A stretch of DNA of 64,000 bases, from positions 1 to 64,000 of the forward strand of contig WBMZ01010265.1 in NCBI GenBank assembly GCA_013400975.1, in the 5' to 3' direction. The stretch is from Atrichornis clamosus. Taxonomy: Eukaryota > Chordata > Aves > Passeriformes > Menuridae. This document shows positions 29,001 through 41,435 of the stretch, one piece after another. Every line of letters begins with the position of its first letter. The first letter of the stretch is position 1. A program made the position numbers and the translations under genes. A model generated the notes under the pieces. That model had not been told where the DNA came from. It did no database searches and saw only the letters and a list, made by a program, of their open reading frames with translations.

Positions 29001-31295
29001 AGAGCACACCTGCAGGCTGAAAATCTTCATATAATAACAAAAAGTGGCCTAGCAGGTCAGGAATTAACTCATCAGGTAAGGAATTAACTCATCACCTTGG
29101 TGTTTCTACCCAAGAGCAGCATTTGCACTGCGCTGATGCAAACTGACATTAAAACCTGATGTTACAAGAGGCAGTAACCCTACCTCCCTCCCCCAACTCA
29201 CCTCCTCCCTCATGCTGCCATAGGGACTTGCACACCAGCACCAGGGAACTGGCAGATTTAAAATCTTCCCAAAAAAATAATTCATTTTTATCATATATCC
29301 ATTCCTCAATCTGATGAACTAGGAATGCTGCTGGTGTTGATAAGGAAGGAGCTTAGGGTCAACCGTGTGCAGCCAAGAACACAAGGTGGGAGGACACTGT
29401 GTGGTGGCAGCAATACTGGTGTGTGTATGCCATGGGATGGTGACGATGAAATGAAGTGGGGGTCCGAGGGCAACGCAAAAGGGACTCTGACATCTGCCTG
29501 AGCAGTCGGAGTCCTGTATAATCAACTCACATTCAGTGGTGCCTCAGGGAAGTAATCCTGCTGGGATCAGCAGGACCACGCATGGACGACTTCATTATAC
29601 CATTGTTCCTAAAATGCTTTCCCTGTGTTTAATTTCCGTGATTGCACGCTACCATTTGTGCAAAGTTCTCTGTTGGATCGGTGTTCACGATGAACAACCA
29701 TCGGTGAACGACACCACAGGTTGTACTTGTAATTCCACAATTCCACTGTCACCAGTGACTGCTCAGTGCTCTGTTTCCTCTGGAAGATGCACTCAACCAC
29801 TTCAAGTATACTGAAGTTCTCTTATGCATGTCATAGAAGAAACAATACAAGTTTTACGGAATTCCCCACTGCTACACACACCTACCAGCCAAGCCTCAAC
29901 ACTGTGGGGAGCCGAGACCCTGACAACGGAGGACTCGGTGCCTCCATAAGCTCCACTTCTGTTCTCGGCAGGGAGAAGGAGATGTGTTGCTTGTCCTGCC
30001 AGCCTGCCTCTCCAGAAATCCTCCCTCACACAGTGCCACAGGAATGAAGTTCTATGGATGTGAATAACACACCCACTGAGCTAAACAGACCCAAAGGAGA
30101 TGCGGCAGTAAAGCCAAGGACAAACTTCATGTGGAAGAAAAGGAGGTCTACACTTCAGAAGCTTAGAAGTTAGACAGCTGAATAACAGTAGAAACTCACA
30201 AGGTTTAATTTAAGCTATATTACATCCAAATGACCCCTAATGAACCAAAGGCACAATAAGCAAGTCAAAAAAAGTAGTATAATTTTTTAATTAGAAGACA
30301 AACTAAGATCTCTGCCGATCCTAAGTTCAATACAGTTCCAATTAGAAACAACAACATAGCAACAATCTAGAAGCATTTAGCTGTACAGCAAATGGTCTCT
30401 GGTAGTGTCATTGGCTTCGTAAAAAATATATTTGCAAAGAACAACGCACCTATTTAAAGAAATAACCAATAAACCCATCAGCACTTTCCATATGTAAAAC
30501 ATATAATCCTCTGATTTTGGAGGGATATTTTTTACATTTCAAATTAAGACAGAATTTTTTTAAAATATACTTTCCATCCAACCAAACCCAGAATCAATTA
30601 AAAACTGTAAGTAGGTAAGGGGCAAAGAACAACATGCACGTTGCCTAGGCAAGAGGGCTTCACACTCAGCAGCACCATGCCAAGACAGAACTTGCCACTT
30701 GACATACAGAAGTTGCTTAAGTGAGAAGATCAATGCTAATTAAATCAAGAGATTGACACTAAAGGTCATGTTACTTAATATGCAGTATTCTTGGCCCTTT
30801 AAAGAACACTTAACATATGGCATTTTTGATTTTTAAATCACATTTCAGAGACTTTCCTTATATTTAATATATCAGATATCCATCTATGAAGACTTAACAA
30901 ACTTGCCATACTGAGTGACGAGGTAGTAACACAAAATTCGTGTGGGAGAACTAACCCTTACTGTGCATATACAATGATGACCTGTAAACTTGACACACAT
31001 GTAAATGTAGCTGTCCTGGTGGCATTGAGTTATATTACAGCAGGTCTCTTGGGAAACAAAACATTTCCTTCAAGAATATGCCAGGTTAGGGCACAAGATG
31101 TGTAACATATTCTTTTAAATGCTGCATGGAAGACAGACATGGGCAAAATGGTAATGATCTCCTATCTTTCAAGAATGAACTTCACTTAGACTGAGAACCT
31201 TCCTGTTTTGAGCAGCTGTTGAGGGTTTTTTGCTAACATTTTTGTTTTATGCCAACCAAAACCTAAAGCATGAAAACTCATCGCAAATCTGTATC
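26036..31295. other. intronic sequence without a recognised gene
   Basis: Holds the 20-base duplication at 29054 and a CpG-dense patch at about 29340-29720. On the minus strand, 26726-26968 has an open stretch rich in Lys and Glu that I cannot assign to a family. No other feature recognised. Confidence 0.55.
29054..29093. repeat. 20-base tandem duplication
   Basis: aggtcaggaattaactcatc (29054-29073) is followed directly by aggtaaggaattaactcatc (29074-29093), with one mismatch. It looks like a fairly recent local duplication. Confidence 0.95.
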
Positions 31296-32511
31296 TGTAG
31301 TGGGTTGACACTGGCTGTATGCCAGGAAACCACCAAAGACATTGTATCACTCCCCTCTGCAACTGGACAGGGAAGAGAAAATATGAAGAAATGTTCATGG
31401 GTTGAGATCTGGACTGGGAGAGATCACTCACCAAACACCATCATGGGGAAAACAGACTCAAATTGGGGATATTAACTGAATTTATTACTAAGAAAATCAG
31501 AGCAGGATAATGAGATGCAAAGCAGATCTTGAAAACACCTTTCCCCCACCCTTCTCCCCTTCCCAGTCTCGACCTCCTTTTCCCCAGCAGTGCAGGTAGG
31601 CAGGGAATGGGGGTTACAGTCATTTCATGAGATGTTCCTGCCACTGCTCAGGGAGAGGAGTCCTTTCCCTGCTCCAGTGTAGGGCCCCTTCCACAGGGGA
31701 CAGTTCTCCATTAACTTCTCCAGTGTGAGTCCATCCCACGGGCAACAGTTCTGCACAAACTGCTCCAAAGTGGGTCACTCTTCCATGGGGAGCAGTCCTT
31801 CAGGCATAGCCTGCTTGTTCCCAGTAGGGTCACAAGTCCTACCGGGAAACCTGCTCCAGTGTGGGCTCCTCTCTCCATGGGTCCACAGGTCCCTGCCAGG
31901 ACCCTGCTCCAGCACAGGCCTCCCACAGGGTCACAGCCTTCTTTGGGCATCCACCTACTCCAGCATGAGCTCCCCTCTCCACAGGTCTGCAGGTCCCTGC
32001 CAAGAGCCTGCTCCAGCATGGGCTTCCCACAGGGTCACAGCCCTCTCTTGGGCATCCACCTGCTCTGGTGTTGATCTCTTCCATGAGATGCAGGTGTTCT
32101 CTGCATCCTCATGGTTTTCCATGGGCTGCAGGGCCACAGCTGCTTCACCATGGTCTTCACCACGGGCTGCAGGGGAATCTCAGCTCTGGTAGCTGAAGCA
32201 CCTCCTCTCTCTCCTCCTGCACTGACCTTGGCGTCTGCAGGGCTGTTCCTCTCACATGTTCTCACTCTGCCCTTCTCTGGATGCAACTACTTCTGTGCAA
32301 TAATTTTTTTTAAAATTTTCTCCTTAAATATGTTATCCTAGAGGTGTTACCACCATTTCGAATTGGCTGAGCCTTGACCACTGGCACATCCATCCCGGAG
32401 CTGGCTGGCATTGGCTCTGCCAGACATGGAGGAAGCTTCCTGGCAGCTTCTCACAGAAGCCACCCCTGCAGCTGCCCTGCTACCAAAACCTGGCCATGCA
32501 AACCCAATACA
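31296..32511 (-). mobile_element. full-length solo LTR of an endogenous retrovirus
   Basis: The plus strand runs from tgtagtgggttgacactggc to gcaaacccaataca, giving TG...CA ends 1,216 bases apart. I recognise the family as a frequent avian LTR. AATAAA is read on the minus strand in the tgaatttattac block (near 31486-31493), so the LTR is oriented on the minus strand, the same way as KLF12. Flanks are gtatc (31291-31295) and gaatc (32512-32516), a 5-base target duplication with one mismatch. No internal retroviral genes flank it. The open frames inside, including a 155-codon one, come from its internal GC-rich repeat and are not genes. Confidence 0.87.
31851..32059 (-). repeat. two-copy 104-base tandem repeat inside the 31 kb LTR
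   Basis: Copy one spans 31851-31954 and copy two 31955-32059; a third decayed start follows at 32060 (ctgctctggtg). Each copy begins ctgctccag or ctactccag, contains ggtccctgcca, and ends in gggcatccacc. The offset of matching blocks is 104 bases, with one extra base in copy two. Related but more diverged ctccagtgtg units continue toward 31670. The repeat produces long open frames on both strands that should not be called genes. Confidence 0.85.
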
Positions 32512-33164
32512 GAATCTTACCTATATAGAGAATGACAACACAAGTGTGACCACTTGTCTGAGAACATCCGCTCAGTCGTGTTGGCCATGTTATCACACAT
32601 GCAGAATATGCAGGGACAGGGCAAAACAAAATGCCACCCAACAACTGAGCAAATCCAACATGCGGCACGTAGCTCTGACCCTCCTCTCTAGCTTCAGATG
32701 CTATGGATGTATCTGACTCCTTAATCTGTGCTGGTCACCTGTGTACCCATTCTGTCCCAGAGGATATTTGTGTTGCTGGTCCCAGAGATTAAGTATGGTT
32801 ATTTCAGACACCACTATTTAACATTTAAATACCTAACTTACTGAAGAAGAAGCCTGAACCTGCTATTTCAAAATGTATGTTAGCATACATTTTTCATCTG
32901 TGCTAGCACTGGAAAAGAAATAGGCAAAAAACAGGCTACAAGGATGATGTGAGACATGAACATTCAAGCATATACAGAGCAGCTAATATGCTTTGGTTTT
33001 GAAAAATGATGACTGAAGTCCTACGATAAACATCAAAATCCCGATTGACATGGAAACTATTCTTCACAACATAAAACCAAATGCAATTGGCAGAAAAAAG
33101 CTGTAAAGTGACTGAAAGTAAGTACTCTACATGTACCAGCACACTGCCACAGGTGTCCAGGAAA

Positions 33165-33419
33165 TATGAGTTAAAAGATGGATTAAACAGTTTTACTGGA
33201 AAGAGTTCATTAGTGGCTATTAAACACAATGATTCAAGATTAGCAATGGGCTTAAAATCACCTAAAAACTGCTGACTGATCAAAGTTATGTCCAAGGAAG
33301 GATCACACAACATGGACCTTTTTCATCTTCCATGTTTTCCTCGCCTGTGGGAGAAGCTGCTGGAATGTGTGGTCAAATGGACCTTTGGCTTGACTTGCCA
33401 TAGTGGTTATGATGATTCT
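33165..33419 (+). repeat. ancient CR1-type LINE 3' tail (amniote-wide style)
   Basis: The first part has a gattaaacagttttactgga and agttcattagtggctattaa pattern. The second part has gtcaaatggacctttggctt then gacttgccatagtggttatg. These resemble the two ends of an old CR1 3' UTR common in reptiles: a block ending in ccatcaatggctattag, then a final block gatggacctttggtctgac. The middle is decayed and includes a gaaggatcacac piece. Assignment is from memory and the copy is highly diverged. Confidence 0.6.
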
Positions 33420-34762
33420 GAATAAATCAGCCTCCTACTGCTACTACCTCACTCCACACAACCAGGCTGGAGCCCTAAACTGCTTTAATGCACAATATGT
33501 TTCACCCCATGGCCACATAACAAAGGTTAAATGTCAACTTCGTTCCTGTGTTGTTTTTTACCACTCCATGTCATGCCATGTACACAGTCAGATGCCATTT
33601 GGATACAAATCTAATGAATAGGTTATCAAGTATCTAAAAAAGACAAGAGTTGCACTTAGATTTAAGAAGCATAGCGAAATACACAGGTTTGATAAGTAGA
33701 TTTTGAATGTGATTTTTAGACTGAGAAAACATGGCACAAGGGTAGTGTAACATAGTAAAGATGAAACCACACTCATTAGATGAAAAGCTAGTTTTTCCTA
33801 TTAGGGACACCATCTAGGGCAGCATTCACCTCACTCCCCAAACAGAGCAACAAACAAATACTTGGGTTTTGCAAAAGGCACAGACTTCTTGTTCTTATCA
33901 GGGCACAATGGAAGCAGTTGTTTTTCATCCATTAATTCCTTACCAACTTAGAGGCTGGCTAGCCCAGATAAACTCCCCTCCATACATTCTTCCCTGACAA
34001 CTGAACTCAGATAAGGGTCTCCACCTAACATCTGACCAGATTAAGATGTTCAGGGCATTCGTGACAAGAGTCCTTTCCTTGGCCCAGCAGAGTCCAACCT
34101 TCTTTTCTTAACCCTCCCTAAGCTTATGAGAATGATGAGAAGTTCTTTTACTTTCTCAAGGTCAGGCTTGAAATGGTGGGTAGCAGTGAAGTAGATGATT
34201 TACTTGGGAGGAGATGCACTCTAAATTCAAAATTAGTCTGAGTCTTTAACTGAAGCTCGACCACTTATCTGTATCTCATATGAAGGAGGTTATTTTGAAA
34301 GCTTCAATTTAGGCACTTTTTGCCTAGAGCAAACTGATAAGCGCATTTTAAGAAACATCTCTAGAAATACACTAAGTGCTATAAACAAAGCACTGAATAC
34401 AAAGTATTCAGATAAACAAAGTACTGAAAACAAAAAATGCATAATGAGAACAGTCTTAGGCACATACTGAAAACTATGGATATTGCAAATGCTTCAAAAC
34501 TTTTATGCTGCATGAAACAGTAACTATGTCCAACCAATAACACTATTATCCATATTGACCACTGAGTGTTAAACACTGATCTGATCAAGTACCTTCTTCA
34601 ATTTGCCCACGGCCTTCATTTTTAAGCCAGTCCACAAGCACTAGGCTGTATCTAAGTTATAACACTGCAATTTCATGTTTGGTGCATCACTTACAGGTTA
34701 TGAAGTTCCTCCCACAAAAATGTGTAGTTTATTAATTTCAAGTTCCTTTCTTGGGAACTTGA

Positions 34763-34860
34763 AACACAGAAGCACAGAATAGGTGAGGTTGGAAGGGACC
34801 AAAGTGGGCCATCTGGTCCAACCTCCTTGCTTAAGCAGTGTCCAGAGGGTTCTTGAATTG
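34763..34860 (-). repeat. short CR1 LINE 3' tail
   Basis: The plus strand reads acagaagcacagaataggtg then aggttggaagggaccaaagt, followed by ctggtccaacctccttgctt. This is the complement of the CR1 3' terminus, including its AGAATCACAGAAT-like microrepeat. Only about 100 bases remain, a severe 5' truncation typical of CR1. It lies in the sense orientation of KLF12. Confidence 0.88.
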
Positions 34861-35493
34861 CATTAACACTTTATTATTACTCATTAATAATGATCCCCCC
34901 AAAATAAACCTTTGACTGAAGACAAAACAGAATTATGTCATGGGCTGTATCTTGAGCTGTGCAGTCTCCTGTGGTTCTACTGGAGGCTGTAACTGCTGAT
35001 TCATCACACTCAGAAGAGAGGGTATATATCGTATGGAGCTTGTTTTCCCTCCAGGCCAGTAAGGAAAGAGATCAGTCTTTATGTTTCTTCAGTATAACTT
35101 CTAAGTCATCTGCTCAGGGGCTTATCTCTCAGGTTCTATAGAAGCAAACAGAAGCCAGGAGGACAAAACATGCCCACTTACAGAGTCTCACTAACTCAGA
35201 GATGGACACATCCCATCTATGGAATATACTGAAGAAGAAAACATGACATAAGATCCAGTTTCCCTCCTTGAAATTACTCCATTTGAAACTACATGAAACA
35301 AAAGGCCTCACTGCTGAGGACACCTTGGCTCCTGAAAATTTCTAGGGATAATCAGCAGAATGACAAAATAAATAATAATACTCTCATACCATTGTATTTG
35401 CTCAGTTGTGCCAGGACAATCTTATTGTTTCATGTGAGATCATGACGCAATAAGTCTTAAGAGATCTCTGCCACTGCATTTTTAATGGTTTGG

Positions 35494-35507
35494 TTTTTTT
35501 TTTTTTT
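35494..35507. repeat. T14 homopolymer
   Basis: A run of 14 T. Read length and copy number may be unreliable at such runs. No LINE or SINE body precedes the complementary A run, so it is not clearly a retroposon tail. Confidence 0.85.
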
Positions 35508-36549
35508 GGCATGACATGCTCCCAAAACTTCTAGCATGCAAATACATCACCCTCATAAAGACCTTGATCCTTGTGTGGCTCAAAATGTTGATATACTCCA
35601 TTACCAGAAACAGCACAGGTTACATGGAGGCACTATAAAGGACGAGCCTAAGACACAGCCCTCCACGGTGTTTGAGAACTGCTGTTCTTTACATGTGCAA
35701 TCCCTCATGCTCAGAAAAACAGCTTTAAAAACAAGTAAAAAAAAAAAGCAGCAGCAGATTCCATCAGAAAAAAACAAGAGTTGCAGGGAAATCTCTGTAT
35801 CACCCTAATAAGGACAGGTTCTGCTGTCAGGCAGCTCCATTATTTTGTGCAATGTCACTTAGCTGTCTTTTGCTGGAGTCAAAACGCCTTCCTTGTTCGG
35901 TCGCTTAGCACCTGCAAACTGCAAGGTGAAGCCTAAAGAGTGTTTCATCCACATGGCATGACTAAAAGCACGACCCATGAATTAAGGCAGCACATATCCA
36001 AGCATGTGTTGTCACTCATCCCCTTCCTTACACGCCTCTTCTGCTTTGAGTCTACTTTGGCATTTGCTTGACTCCTCAGAAAGTCAAAATTTTGTTGGGT
36101 TTTTTTTCCCCCCTCTCCAAGATACTTTTATGTCACTCTGTCAAGCTGAACTGGCTCACCAAAAAATCCCACAGGTACCAGTGTCAGTTCAGGGATGGCA
36201 GTGGAAGAGTTGGGGAAGGGAAGAAGTGGGAAGAATAAATGAATGGGACAACCTCTTCCAAGGCCTGACCCAGCCTTCACTACAACTAATAATAAGATTA
36301 TTACTACAAGGAGTATTAAATCTTGTTAAGGCTGGTAAGCACAGTCTTGTGTGCTTAAAGCCAGTTTGCTAAAGCAACTCCTTGCACCCTGCCCAAAAAA
36401 GCAGAGGTCATCATTTAAAACATAAGCAGAGAAAGTGGAGGTTTGCATGTATGCAACCAAAGGAGAAGGGAATTGAGGGGAGGCAGCAAAGGAGCACAAG
36501 CCATCTGCATAAGGTGTAGAGCACAGCTCTTTGTTCCAGGCCCAGTTGT

Positions 36550-36657
36550 ACAGGTCTTTGAGGAACCTGATCTAGTGGAAGGCATCCCTGCCCACGGCAG
36601 GGGGACTGGAACTAAATGATCTTTAAGGTCCCTTCCAGCCATCCTATGATTCTATGA
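36550..36657 (+). repeat. short CR1 LINE 3' tail with terminal microsatellite
   Basis: The blocks gaacctgatctagtggaagg, catccctgcccacggcaggg, aaatgatctttaaggtccct and the terminal cctatgattctatgactc match the end of avian CR1. The piece is about 108 bases and comparatively well preserved. It is antisense to KLF12. Confidence 0.92.
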
Positions 36658-38575
36658 CTCCTGACCATGCCAGAGCCCAGCAGCAAACTCACTGCAGCAG
36701 CTCAGAAGTCAGCAGGGGCAGATTTACCCAGAGATACTCCCTAATAACACGTTTGGCTTCTTATGATCCCCAGAAGTCCAAGCTGAACACTCCTCTAAGG
36801 GAATTGGAGATAAAGCAATGGAAGTGCCTTGCACTAACTTATTTCTCCTGCAATGCATGAGGCAAGACAAAAAAAAAATAAAAATCAACATTTCAGATGA
36901 AGCTTCAATGCATTTTTACTTCCTTCTTTTATAAAATCAGGTTTTAAGGAGCTACAGACCAAATGCGAATAGAACACGTCCAAGTTCCAGAACACATGGC
37001 TTAGCAGGGTTTAGAAAGAAGGATTTTTTTAAAGATGCCAGTTCTCTGCAGAGCTTTCACATTATGTGTGAAGAGACAAGGAAGACAGAAAGTAAGTACG
37101 CTACACAGTGATTTAAGAGAACACCCAAAACAGCTTCTAAGGGAGACAGACTTGTGAAATCCACATCTGGCACTCAGAGCTGCTTGAGAAACAATCCACA
37201 AAGGGCTCAGGTCCGCCTGCGGCTGCGGGCTCAGGACTGGTACCCATCACCACACGGCGGGCCAGCACTTCCCAGATTAGCAGATGGGCACAGCAGGGTC
37301 TGGTACAGGACAGCAGGAAGCTCCGACAGACAGATTGCCAGTGCAGAATTTCATAGGGGGGATGGTGAAGGTTGATTATCAGATACGTAACCTTTTGGTT
37401 TTTCACAGAGCATGTTTTTCTCTTAAAGTTCCCACTCAGCAGTTATTCGTTACCAGTTTCCTCCTGTTAGAGAAACTACTTGGTTGGCATGGCAACATAT
37501 TCCCACCATGAATTTCTATCCCTCTGCCTACTTTCAGTTCCCAAGGACTGAGAGCATCACTGATCCCTCCTCACCCTTTCGTGCCATTACCGCCTATACC
37601 CTACTCCTTCACGTGGGCTTTAATTTAAATTGCATCTGGCACTCATAGGTGCGCACAGTCATCCTGTTCTCTGGCTATGACACTATGCAGCAGAGCTGCA
37701 GTTCAGGAACACACTCAATGAAGACAGCAACTCCTAAACATACTGGAGAAATGGTCAGGGCTCACTTACTGACCTACATCATTCATCTTTTACACAGAAA
37801 AAATCCCTGTTTGGGAGAAAAAGGTTTTTTCCCCTTATTTTAAAATAAGGTAAAAATTTATGTAATGTTAATAGAAGATTTTTAAACAGAAAGTTAGCTT
37901 AGCAGAGCATGCACTCCAACTACATTTGCTGATGTAATCTGCACTCACCATTAACTAATGAGTAACAACAAAAACATTTACCATTTTAGAAATTTTATGG
38001 TTCTAGAAATCATTTAAGTAAAAGCAAGGAACATACTAAAAAATTAGGGTACGCAAAAACCAGTAAACCCTATCATACACACTTCATCCCAGCATTTGAT
38101 ATGAATAAAATTAGTTCATAAAGAATATCTGAAATTTACTACTTTATGAAAACTTTCCTTCTTGGAGAGTTAAAATAAAGCTAAGAACATGTATCATACC
38201 TAACATGTAATACATTACTCTGCCTTAAAAGGCAAGGACATTTAATCTAGTTGACTTCTTCCAATTAATTTAAAGACTTTTAAACACTTCTAGAGATTAT
38301 GGTAGCAGTTTCTATAGATTTAAGGTTCCTGCATGGTACCCTAGCCCTGAGTCAATGCCATGAGTAAGGAAGAGAACTCCTTCAGTCCTTAAAAACTAAG
38401 CAGATATTTACATTCTCTGCTGAATGCTTAATATTCAGCACCTTTCAAGAACAAGCCCATAGCATGCTTTCCACTGTGGACCAGATATTTCATACTCTGC
38501 ATATGTAACTACTTTATCAGGATTTACTTTATCAATTATCAATTATTACTATTAGGACAAATTTGTTCACTGAAA

Positions 38576-38757
38576 CTGGTTAAATGTTGGAAGAGGATGC
38601 CCAGGGAAGTGGTGGAGTCACGATCCCTGGAAGTGTTCAATAAACAAGTAGATGTGGCACTCTGTGGGATGGTTTAGTGCACTTGATGGTATTAGGTCAA
38701 AGACTGGACTTAATCTTGGAGGTTTTTTCCAATCTTAATGATTTTGTGATATTTTGA
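38576..38757 (+). repeat. CR1 LINE 3' tail
   Basis: The stretch contains ggatgcccagggaagtggtg, gtcacgatccctggaagtgt, tagatgtggcactctgtggg and a final aatcttaatgattttgtgat. These follow the order of a CR1 subfamily with a 'wins over the gatccctgg' tail rather than the 'cccatggcag' tail seen at 36550. The 5' side is truncated. It is antisense to KLF12. Confidence 0.88.
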
Positions 38758-40429
38758 GAACAGTTTTGTTTCTTTTCAACTTGGGGTTTGCAGACAGAAA
38801 CTTGTAAATTCTATTTTAGAGAAGGTGCAAGTGTCTCTCCATAATCCATTTAAAGCTACCAAATTCCTATAGAAGGCAGCTGTTTAATTGTTCATCCTTT
38901 AATAAATATTTGTTCTTTTTCTGACAACAGTAAGGTCAAAATCAACACAAGAAAGTTGTGATGAAACTCAAGGAGACCTCTTTTTAGGCTAGAAGCATTT
39001 ATGGAATTTTAACCTAAGAATAAATTAATATTTCGGTATTCAATACTAAAACATACATACTTATGTTAAGAGTTGTCTTGAACTGCCTCTTTTTCCCATC
39101 AATATTATGAATGGTTATTCAGGAAAAAAAAGTTAGCTGCATTTCATGTTCTAGACAAGTCATTCAGCCTAAATCCATTCATAAAAGTTAACAGTACAGC
39201 AACAAAGGAAACAAACTCAATCTTCAATAAGCCAAACTATGAACTGTTTTCCAAGAGCCGACATAAGTAGTATTTGCCTTTCCACTCTGGATTTTTTTTA
39301 GCTTATTCTGTAAAATGAACACTATTCAGAAACCAACCAGAATGTTTTGGCTTCTGGTCTATTTCTCTATGCTACTTTACTACCATGAAAATCAATACTG
39401 TTTTCTGTGCCATTTTTGCACAGAACTGTGGACGTTGCAGATCTAACACTTTAATCAGTTTATACCTACACCTTGACCTGGATCTGTGAAATAACCTGAA
39501 TTTAGAGAGAAAAACTCTTAAAGGTGTTTTAGTTTTTCCTCTTTTTTTTTCCCCGTTTTAAAGCACATCCCTGAACTGGCACAACCTTGGAAGAGTTAAC
39601 AGTAGACAGGTGCTTCCCAAACTTCTGTTCTGCCATGAAAACCATGGCCCAGACCACTACTACTTCCACAGGGGACCTTTTTTTATTGAAAGCTCTCAAT
39701 AGCATTAGTAATTTATCTGCTTTTTACTCAACAATACAACATAGTATTAGTATAAAAGCCCTAAATATGCTATTAAACATAAGGTTGATAGTAGCATGAA
39801 ATTACCACACAGCTTTGTTCCACAATACCCAGTAGCTAAAGGAACAAAACCAAAACCTTTTGTTCTCAACACCATAGCTTCTGCCCTCCCCAGACACCTC
39901 ATCATATACACTCCCTAAAAATCCACAACTCTGTTTGGCATGATGAATGGGAAAACAAATCAAGAGTCTGTCACAGGAGATGTTCTTGTTGCCACCACTG
40001 TCTACACCATTACATCTTAAGCTGCTACTGTAGTCTCAGGATGGCAGTAGGCAGGTGCAGTTTTACAGGTCAAAACCTACACCACAGGCTCTGGTTATCA
40101 GGAGAATCTCTGTGGAGCTCAAAGAGCAGGGAAAACTTGCAGTACTAAAGGCCACCTGCTGCTCAAGTGGTCCCCAGTCTGCACACTGAGAGACACGGGC
40201 AAGTGTACCAGGGCAGCATTGCTGTATGCTTGCTTTTTGCTTGTGCTTTCTGGAGGTAGATGATAACAGCCGCCATTGCAGGGGTAAGAAGAGCCTTTCA
40301 TCAGATTCACTCTGGTCACTCCAGTGTTCTCATAACATCCCATATGGAAGAAACAAAATGACCAAAGGCAGAACAAGTGCAGCTGTGGTAATCAGTGGGA
40401 CAGACCTCTGGTGCGATGACCTTTAAGCA

Positions 40430-41390
40430 ATGGAGTTGAGAACCTGAGGAGAGTGAAGAAAGAATGGTACCAACACCTGGTCCAGATCAATCTAGACTCT
40501 CAAATACAGGAGAGTAGAAGTTTTCAGGGAATTAAGTGGAATCCCATGGGAGCTACCTCTAAAAGGATCAAAGAGCACTGAAAGATCTTTAAGGAGATCA
40601 AAGTGAAACAGTAGTTTATGTAACCACTCAGAAAAACAAGAAGCATCAGGAGACCAGTTTGGGAGACATGAAACACATGAAAGAGCTCCAGTACAAAAAG
40701 GCAGTATAACAGGAGCAAGCAAAGGATGAACACACAAATATCACACAGGAACTCAACGGTAGTTTTGGGAAAGCCAAAGTCCAGCTGCAGTTCAGACTGG
40801 CAGGGAATATCAAAGGCAACAAGAACTTATACCACTACAACAGCAATACGAGGATGAACAAGGAAAATGTGGACTGGTGGCTGAAAGGGGGGAGTTATTG
40901 ACAGTGAACACCGGTAAAGCCAAGGTACTCCATTGCCTTCTCTGCATCAGCCTTCACCTGTTTGCCTTCATGCTCACAGAGTCCAAGGTGAAAAACCACC
41001 AGACATGAATGAGGATTAAATCCCAGGGACTACCAGAGGAGAAAATAACCCAAACAAGACCACAGGTCCCACATGCCTCCATGCACAGGCATTGGAACAG
41101 CTTGCTGATGTCCTTGAAGCACCTTCCTCTACCATGTGTGAAAGGTGCTAGAAACTACAAGAGATTCCTGATGACTAGAAGAAAGCAAACAGTGCACTCC
41201 TCTTCAGAGAACTCCAGAATGGTGACCTCGGGCCCTACAGACCACTAAGGCTCCCTTCAGTCCATGGAAAAATAATAGAATCAGTTCCTTGGGAACAGAC
41301 TTCTGAGTACCGTGAAGGAAGACAAGGAGAGTGGGAACAGTGAGCATGGGTTTACCTGGAGTGGAGCATTTGCTATTGCTAACAGTGCCC
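40430..41390 (+). repeat. degraded CR1 LINE ORF2 fragment (region entering the reverse transcriptase)
   Basis: Blocks include gagctccagtacaaaaaggc, gaaagccaaagtccagctgc, caaaggcaacaagaacttat, ggtactccattgccttctct and gatgactagaagaaagcaaa. Further blocks are gggccctacagaccactaag and tgggaacagtgagcatgggt. These follow the order of avian CR1 ORF2 between its endonuclease and reverse-transcriptase domains. Many stops and frameshifts break the frame, so it is a dead copy. It ends beside the perfect hairpin at 41404. Unlike the other CR1 pieces here, it lacks the 3' tail, so it was truncated on both sides. Confidence 0.8.
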
Positions 41391-41403
41391 AATTGCATCT
41401 TTC

Positions 41404-41435
41404 CTTTCTCAGTCAACAACAGTTGACTGAGAAAG
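41404..41435. repeat. perfect 14-base inverted repeat with a 4-base loop
   Basis: ctttctcagtcaac (41404-41417) and gttgactgagaaag (41422-41435) are exact reverse complements, separated by aaca. The next outer pair (c at 41403, t at 41436) does not match. No transcription unit on which this could act as a terminator is evident, so the role is unknown. Confidence 0.95.

Larger units (their letters stand above)
32512..40429. other. intronic sequence between repeats
   Basis: Apart from the ancient CR1 tail and the three short CR1 tails listed separately, nothing is recognised. The region includes the T14 run at 35494 and a slightly GC-rich piece at 37140-37350. The small open frames look like chance. 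Confidence 0.55.

Noticed and set aside
29536..29814. 92-codon open frame overlapping the CpG-dense patch
   Set aside because: No domain recognised and the opposite strand is also open; treated as chance within a GC-richer segment.
31725..32192. 155-codon open frame on the plus strand, and overlapping minus-strand frames
   Set aside because: Lies wholly within the 104-base repeat part of an LTR; openness on both strands is a by-product of GC-rich repeats.
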